This document shows, one piece after another, positions 61,780-64,000 of a stretch of 64,000 bases of DNA (its first letter is position 1; each line of letters starts with the position of its first letter). Origin of the DNA: an uncultured Lachnoclostridium sp. (lineage in GTDB: Bacteria > Bacillota > Clostridia > Lachnospirales > Lachnospiraceae); contig CAJMFH010000010.1 of NCBI GenBank assembly GCA_905212635.1, positions 7,776 through 71,775 on the forward strand, read 5' to 3'. Below the pieces are notes generated by a model that saw only the letters and a program-made list of their open reading frames with translations, ran no database searches and was not told the origin of the DNA. The translations under genes were made by a program, and so were the position numbers.

Positions 61780-62373
61780 ATGGGAAAAAAATTGATATTT
61801 GCAACGCACAATCAGGGAAAGGTTGTGGAAATTAAGCAGATTTTGGGAGAAGGCTACGATGTATTTTCTCTCAAAGATCTTGATATCCATACGGAGATTG
61901 AGGAAAATGGAACGTCTTTTGAAGAAAATGCCATCATCAAAGCGAAGGCAATCTGCGAAATGACAGGCGAGATGGTTCTGGCGGACGATTCCGGATTTGA
62001 AGTGGATTATCTGAATGGCGAGCCGGGAATCTATTCGGCACGTTATCTCGGCGAAGATACGTCGTATGACATTAAAAATGCGGATCTTCTCAAACGTTGT
62101 GAAGGGGTGCCGGAAGAAAAGCGCGACGCACGTTTTGTCTGTGTGATTGCCTGCGCGTATCCGGACGGCAATGTCATAACGACCAAAGGCGTGATCGAGG
62201 GCAAATTGGCGCACGAACCAAAAGGTACACATGGTTTTGGCTACGATCCGATTTTTTATCTGCCGGAGCGCGGCTGTACAACCGGAGAACTGCTGCCGGA
62301 GGAGAAAAATAAGATCAGCCACCGGGGCATCGCACTTCGCAAGATGGTTGAAAAGTTAAATGAACAGGCATAA
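61780..62373 (+). CDS. rdgB: Non-canonical purine NTP pyrophosphatase (RdgB/HAM1)
   Basis: This enzyme of about 197 residues hydrolyses ITP, dITP and XTP to keep them out of DNA and RNA. The N-terminal FATHNQGKVVEIKQIL, the metal site VLADDSGFEVDYLNGEPGIYSARY and HGFGYDPIF are diagnostic. I prefer ATG 61780 because the AGGGA site then lies nine bases upstream; an ATG at 61771 is in frame but too close. A palindrome overlaps the start of its transcript. The phosphoesterase gene follows by 15 bases. Confidence 0.95.
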   Translation: MGKKLIFATHNQGKVVEIKQILGEGYDVFSLKDLDIHTEIEENGTSFEENAIIKAKAICEMTGEMVLADDSGFEVDYLNGEPGIYSARYLGEDTSYDIKNADLLKRCEGVPEEKRDARFVCVIACAYPDGNVITTKGVIEGKLAHEPKGTHGFGYDPIFYLPERGCTTGELLPEEKNKISHRGIALRKMVEKLNEQA

Positions 62374-62387
62374 CGTGGGAGGAAAAA

Positions 62388-62879
62388 ATGGCGAAATACA
62401 TCGTTTTTAGTGATTCACATGGAAAAAATGACCGGATGTATGACATTATTCGTAAAAATCAGGATCAGATCGACGGATTGTTTCACCTCGGTGATGTGGG
62501 AGATGCCGCGGAGGATCTCAGTCTGATGGTGAAAGGGCCGGTTTATATGGTTCGCGGAAACTGCGACACGTATTCGAAACTGCACACGGAAAATGTGTTC
62601 CGCCTGCATGGACACAGGGTCGCGATGACGCATGGACACAATCAGCATGTCGAACGCGGCGTAGATATATTGAAATACTGGGCACTTCAAAATGAGGCAG
62701 ACGTTGTTCTTTACGGACACACGCATGTGCCATTTGTCGAGCAGAGCAGTCAGATGACAATTCTTAATCCCGGCAGCATTTCGCGCCCGCGCCAAAGCGG
62801 GTTTGAGTGCACGTATGCCTGGATGGAATTTTTGCCAAATGGTGAGATTTCCATAGAAATTGTAAAACTTCCCAAATAA
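62388..62879 (+). CDS. YfcE-type metallophosphoesterase
   Basis: This 163-residue calcineurin-like phosphoesterase has the metal-binding set FSDSHGKNDR, HLGDVGD, VRGNCDTYS, THGHNQHVERG and LYGHTHVPF in order. It matches the YfcE/MJ0936 family, phosphodiesterases of unknown natural substrate. The start follows GGGAGGAAAA, and the gene is probably co-transcribed with rdgB, an arrangement common in Firmicutes. Confidence 0.92.
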   Translation: MAKYIVFSDSHGKNDRMYDIIRKNQDQIDGLFHLGDVGDAAEDLSLMVKGPVYMVRGNCDTYSKLHTENVFRLHGHRVAMTHGHNQHVERGVDILKYWALQNEADVVLYGHTHVPFVEQSSQMTILNPGSISRPRQSGFECTYAWMEFLPNGEISIEIVKLPK

Positions 62880-62920
62880 TAAAAAGAAAATCAGAAAACA
62901 AAATTGAAAGGAAAATAATT

Positions 62921-63403
62921 ATGTTAAAGAAAATGTTACTCGTCGGATTGATTTCAATGGTTCCCATCATTGAGCTCCGTGGAGCAATCCCTTATGCTGT
63001 ACTCTGGGATGCACAGCCGCTCTGGCTTGCCATCCTCATTGCCGTGATCGGAAATATGATTCCGGTGCCGTTTATCTACCTGTTTGCCAGAAAAGTCCTT
63101 GTCTGGGGAGCGGACAAGCCTGTGATTGGCAAGTTCTTTACTTTCTGCCTTGAAAAAGGCGAAAAGGGCGGTAGAAAACTACAGGAGAAAGCAGGACAGG
63201 GGCTGTTTATAGCGCTCCTTTTGTTTGTCGGTATTCCTCTTCCGGGAACCGGCGCGTGGACAGGAACTCTTGCAGCCAGCATCCTTGATATGGGATTCAA
63301 GAAGAGTGTCCTCGCCTGCATGGGCGGTGTGCTGGTCGCTGGAACGATTATGTTCTGCCTCAGTTTTTTCGCAAGAGGAACTTTTATGGCGTTATTTGGG
63401 TAA
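62921..63403 (+). CDS. Small multidrug export-family membrane protein
   Basis: This 160-residue membrane protein of the Sm_multidrug_ex family has about four to five helices. The conserved IELRGAIPYAV near residues 18-28, VPFIYLFARKVL near 45-57 and LFVGIPLPGTGAWTG near 98-112 are the family marks. The name reflects historic annotation, and transport of drugs has not been shown for most members. ATG 62921 follows AAAGGAAAA. It may be the third gene of the rdgB unit. No terminator is seen between its stop and the tRNA promoter. Confidence 0.88.
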   Translation: MLKKMLLVGLISMVPIIELRGAIPYAVLWDAQPLWLAILIAVIGNMIPVPFIYLFARKVLVWGADKPVIGKFFTFCLEKGEKGGRKLQEKAGQGLFIALLLFVGIPLPGTGAWTGTLAASILDMGFKKSVLACMGGVLVAGTIMFCLSFFARGTFMALFG

Positions 63404-63471
63404 AGGATTTCTTTAATCATGGCGTAATTTGTCTATGGTAAAAATAGAATTTAAAAAAATGAAAAAAACTA

Positions 63472-63500
63472 TTGACAAAAAGGTGGACACCATATATAAT
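63472..63500 (+). promoter_or_regulatory. Promoter of the tRNA-Val and tRNA-Met pair
   Basis: TTGACA (63472-63477) and TATAAT (63495-63500), both perfect, with a 17-base spacer. Confidence 0.9.
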
Positions 63501-63535
63501 AGTCAATGGTGCTGCTGATAAGCGATACACCAAAT

Positions 63536-63608
63536 GGGATCTTAGCTCAGCTGGGAGAGCATCTGCCTTACAAGCAGAGGGTCACAGGTTCGAGCCCTGT
63601 AGGTCCCA
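63536..63608 (+). tRNA. tRNA-Val (anticodon TAC)
   Basis: The acceptor arms GGGATCT (63536-63542) and AGGTCCC (63601-63607) pair with one G·U. The anticodon loop CTTACAA gives TAC, reading GUA and related codons. The T-arm GGTTCGAGCC is standard. No CCA is encoded. Confidence 0.95.
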
Positions 63609-63639
63609 TTTATGACTAAAAAGCAGCTTCGCAATATAT

Positions 63640-63713
63640 GGCGGGATAGCTCAGTTGGCGAGAGCACACGGTTCATACCCGTGGTGTCGGGGGTTCAAAT
63701 CCCTTTCCCGCTA
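63640..63713 (+). tRNA. tRNA-Met (anticodon CAT)
   Basis: The acceptor arms GGCGGGA and TCCCGCT pair with a terminal G·U. The anticodon loop TTCATAC gives CAT. The G1·U72 end is not the C1·A72-type mismatch of initiator tRNA, so an elongator tRNA-Met is likely. A CAT anticodon can also belong to a lysidine-modified tRNA-Ile, which is less likely here. It is co-transcribed with tRNA-Val. Confidence 0.92.
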
Positions 63714-63715
63714 CT

Positions 63716-63748
63716 AAAAAAAGAATGTCTTTTGACATTCTTTTTTTG
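63716..63748 (+). terminator. Terminator of the tRNA pair
   Basis: AAAAAGAATGTC pairs with GACATTCTTTTT around a short T-rich loop, giving a T-run on both strands. Confidence 0.85.
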
Positions 63749-63757
63749 TGCGCTGAG

Positions 63758-64000
63758 AAAGGCAACGTAAAACATCAAACCCAGCGAAATCGGTTGCCTT
63801 TAAAGCAGGCAACAAGCCTAAAAGGCAACGCAAAACAGGGAAGTCGTCGGAAAAAGTTGCCTTTGCCCCGCCCCGTCGCCCTAAAAGGCAACGTAAAACA
63901 TCAAACCCAGCGAAATCGGTTGCCTTTAAAGCAGGCAACAAGCCTAAAAGGCAACGCAAAACAGGGAAGTCGCCGGAAAAAGTTGCCTTTGCCCCGCCCC
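63758..64000. repeat. 126-base tandem repeat made of 44-base inverted-repeat elements
   Basis: Two nearly identical 126-base units (GGCAAC at 63761 and 63887) run to the window edge. Each unit holds two elements with ends GGCAAC and GTTGCC separated by exactly 26 bases, at 63761-63798, 63824-63861, 63887-63924 and 63950-63987. Flanking AAA and TTT extend the inverted repeat to nine bases. Inner sequences differ between the two element types. The array probably continues past base 64000. Confidence 0.9.

Noticed and set aside
63714..63959. Minus-strand open frame with repeated LRCLLGLLPALKATDF units
   Set aside because: It is a by-product of the 126-base tandem repeat having a length divisible by three, with no ribosome-binding site.
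63758..64000. Integron attC sites or a CRISPR array
   Set aside because: GGCAAC/GTTGCC ends resemble paired attC cores only superficially (the RYYYAAC core is not met), no integrase is seen, and units are near-identical repeats without unique cassettes.

Overview
The window looks like chromosomal DNA of an anaerobic gut or rumen Firmicute of the class Clostridia, most likely a Lachnospiraceae (Coprococcus, Roseburia, Butyrivibrio or Lachnospira relative). The evidence is AddAB in place of RecBCD, ClpC with a UVR-type middle domain, a T-box leader on thrS, an infC-rpmI-rplT operon behind an attenuator, a 6S RNA and tRNA genes without encoded CCA. In addition, a dozen secreted proteins carry lysine-rich cell-wall modules and Pro/Thr linkers, with no LPXTG signal visible. 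I see no phage, insertion sequence, plasmid or CRISPR locus.

Layout. 1-8.3 kb: end of an ABC-2 type operon and a 2199-residue surface protein. 8.4-11.6 kb: HD-GYP protein and Ca2+/Na+ exchanger on the minus strand, divergent YugP-type protease. 11.6-22 kb: 6S RNA, nadE, a membrane-anchored unknown protein, addB-addA and a methyltransferase. 22-34 kb: glucosaminidase, cohesin-like membrane protein, clpC, radA, SH3-NlpC/P60 hydrolase, RidA, cytidylate-kinase-like protein. 34-43.7 kb: a GH10 xylanase, a repeat-rich intergenic region in front of an AAA/DUF4143 ATPase, MFS transporter, GNAT acetyltransferase and a large DUF6273-type surface protein. 43.7-54.6 kb: T-box and thrS, two DUF4190-like proteins, a DUF2752 protein, an LRR surface protein broken by one in-frame TGA, infC-rpmI-rplT, M14 carboxypeptidase, tRNA-Leu, amidase. 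54.6-64 kb: a second, larger GH10 xylanase, SEC-C protein, aldolase, an Asn/Ser-rich 60-residue protein, rhodanese, RlmL-type methyltransferase, RdgB, YfcE-type phosphoesterase, small export protein, tRNA-Val and tRNA-Met, and a 126-bp tandem repeat running off the edge.

How it works together. Housekeeping genes (repair, translation, NAD synthesis, nucleotide-pool cleaning) alternate with an extracellular programme: two xylanases with carbohydrate-binding modules, three peptidoglycan hydrolases (glucosaminidase, amidase, NlpC/P60), a secreted carboxypeptidase and several very large adhesin-like proteins. Most of these end or begin in Lys-rich Ig/FN3/LRR_5 modules that probably hold them on the wall by charge.

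The most unusual content is non-coding. There are two copies of a covarying cloverleaf element upstream of clpC and of the NlpC/P60 gene. A 44-nt inverted-repeat element of fixed spacing occurs five times. A GGGGCTGTC-type hairpin family occurs three times. Seven 23-nt iterons abut the promoter of the DUF4143 ATPase. The infC leader has competing hairpins and the gene appears to start at AUC, and the Asn/Ser-rich gene has its Shine-Dalgarno sequence inside a hairpin.
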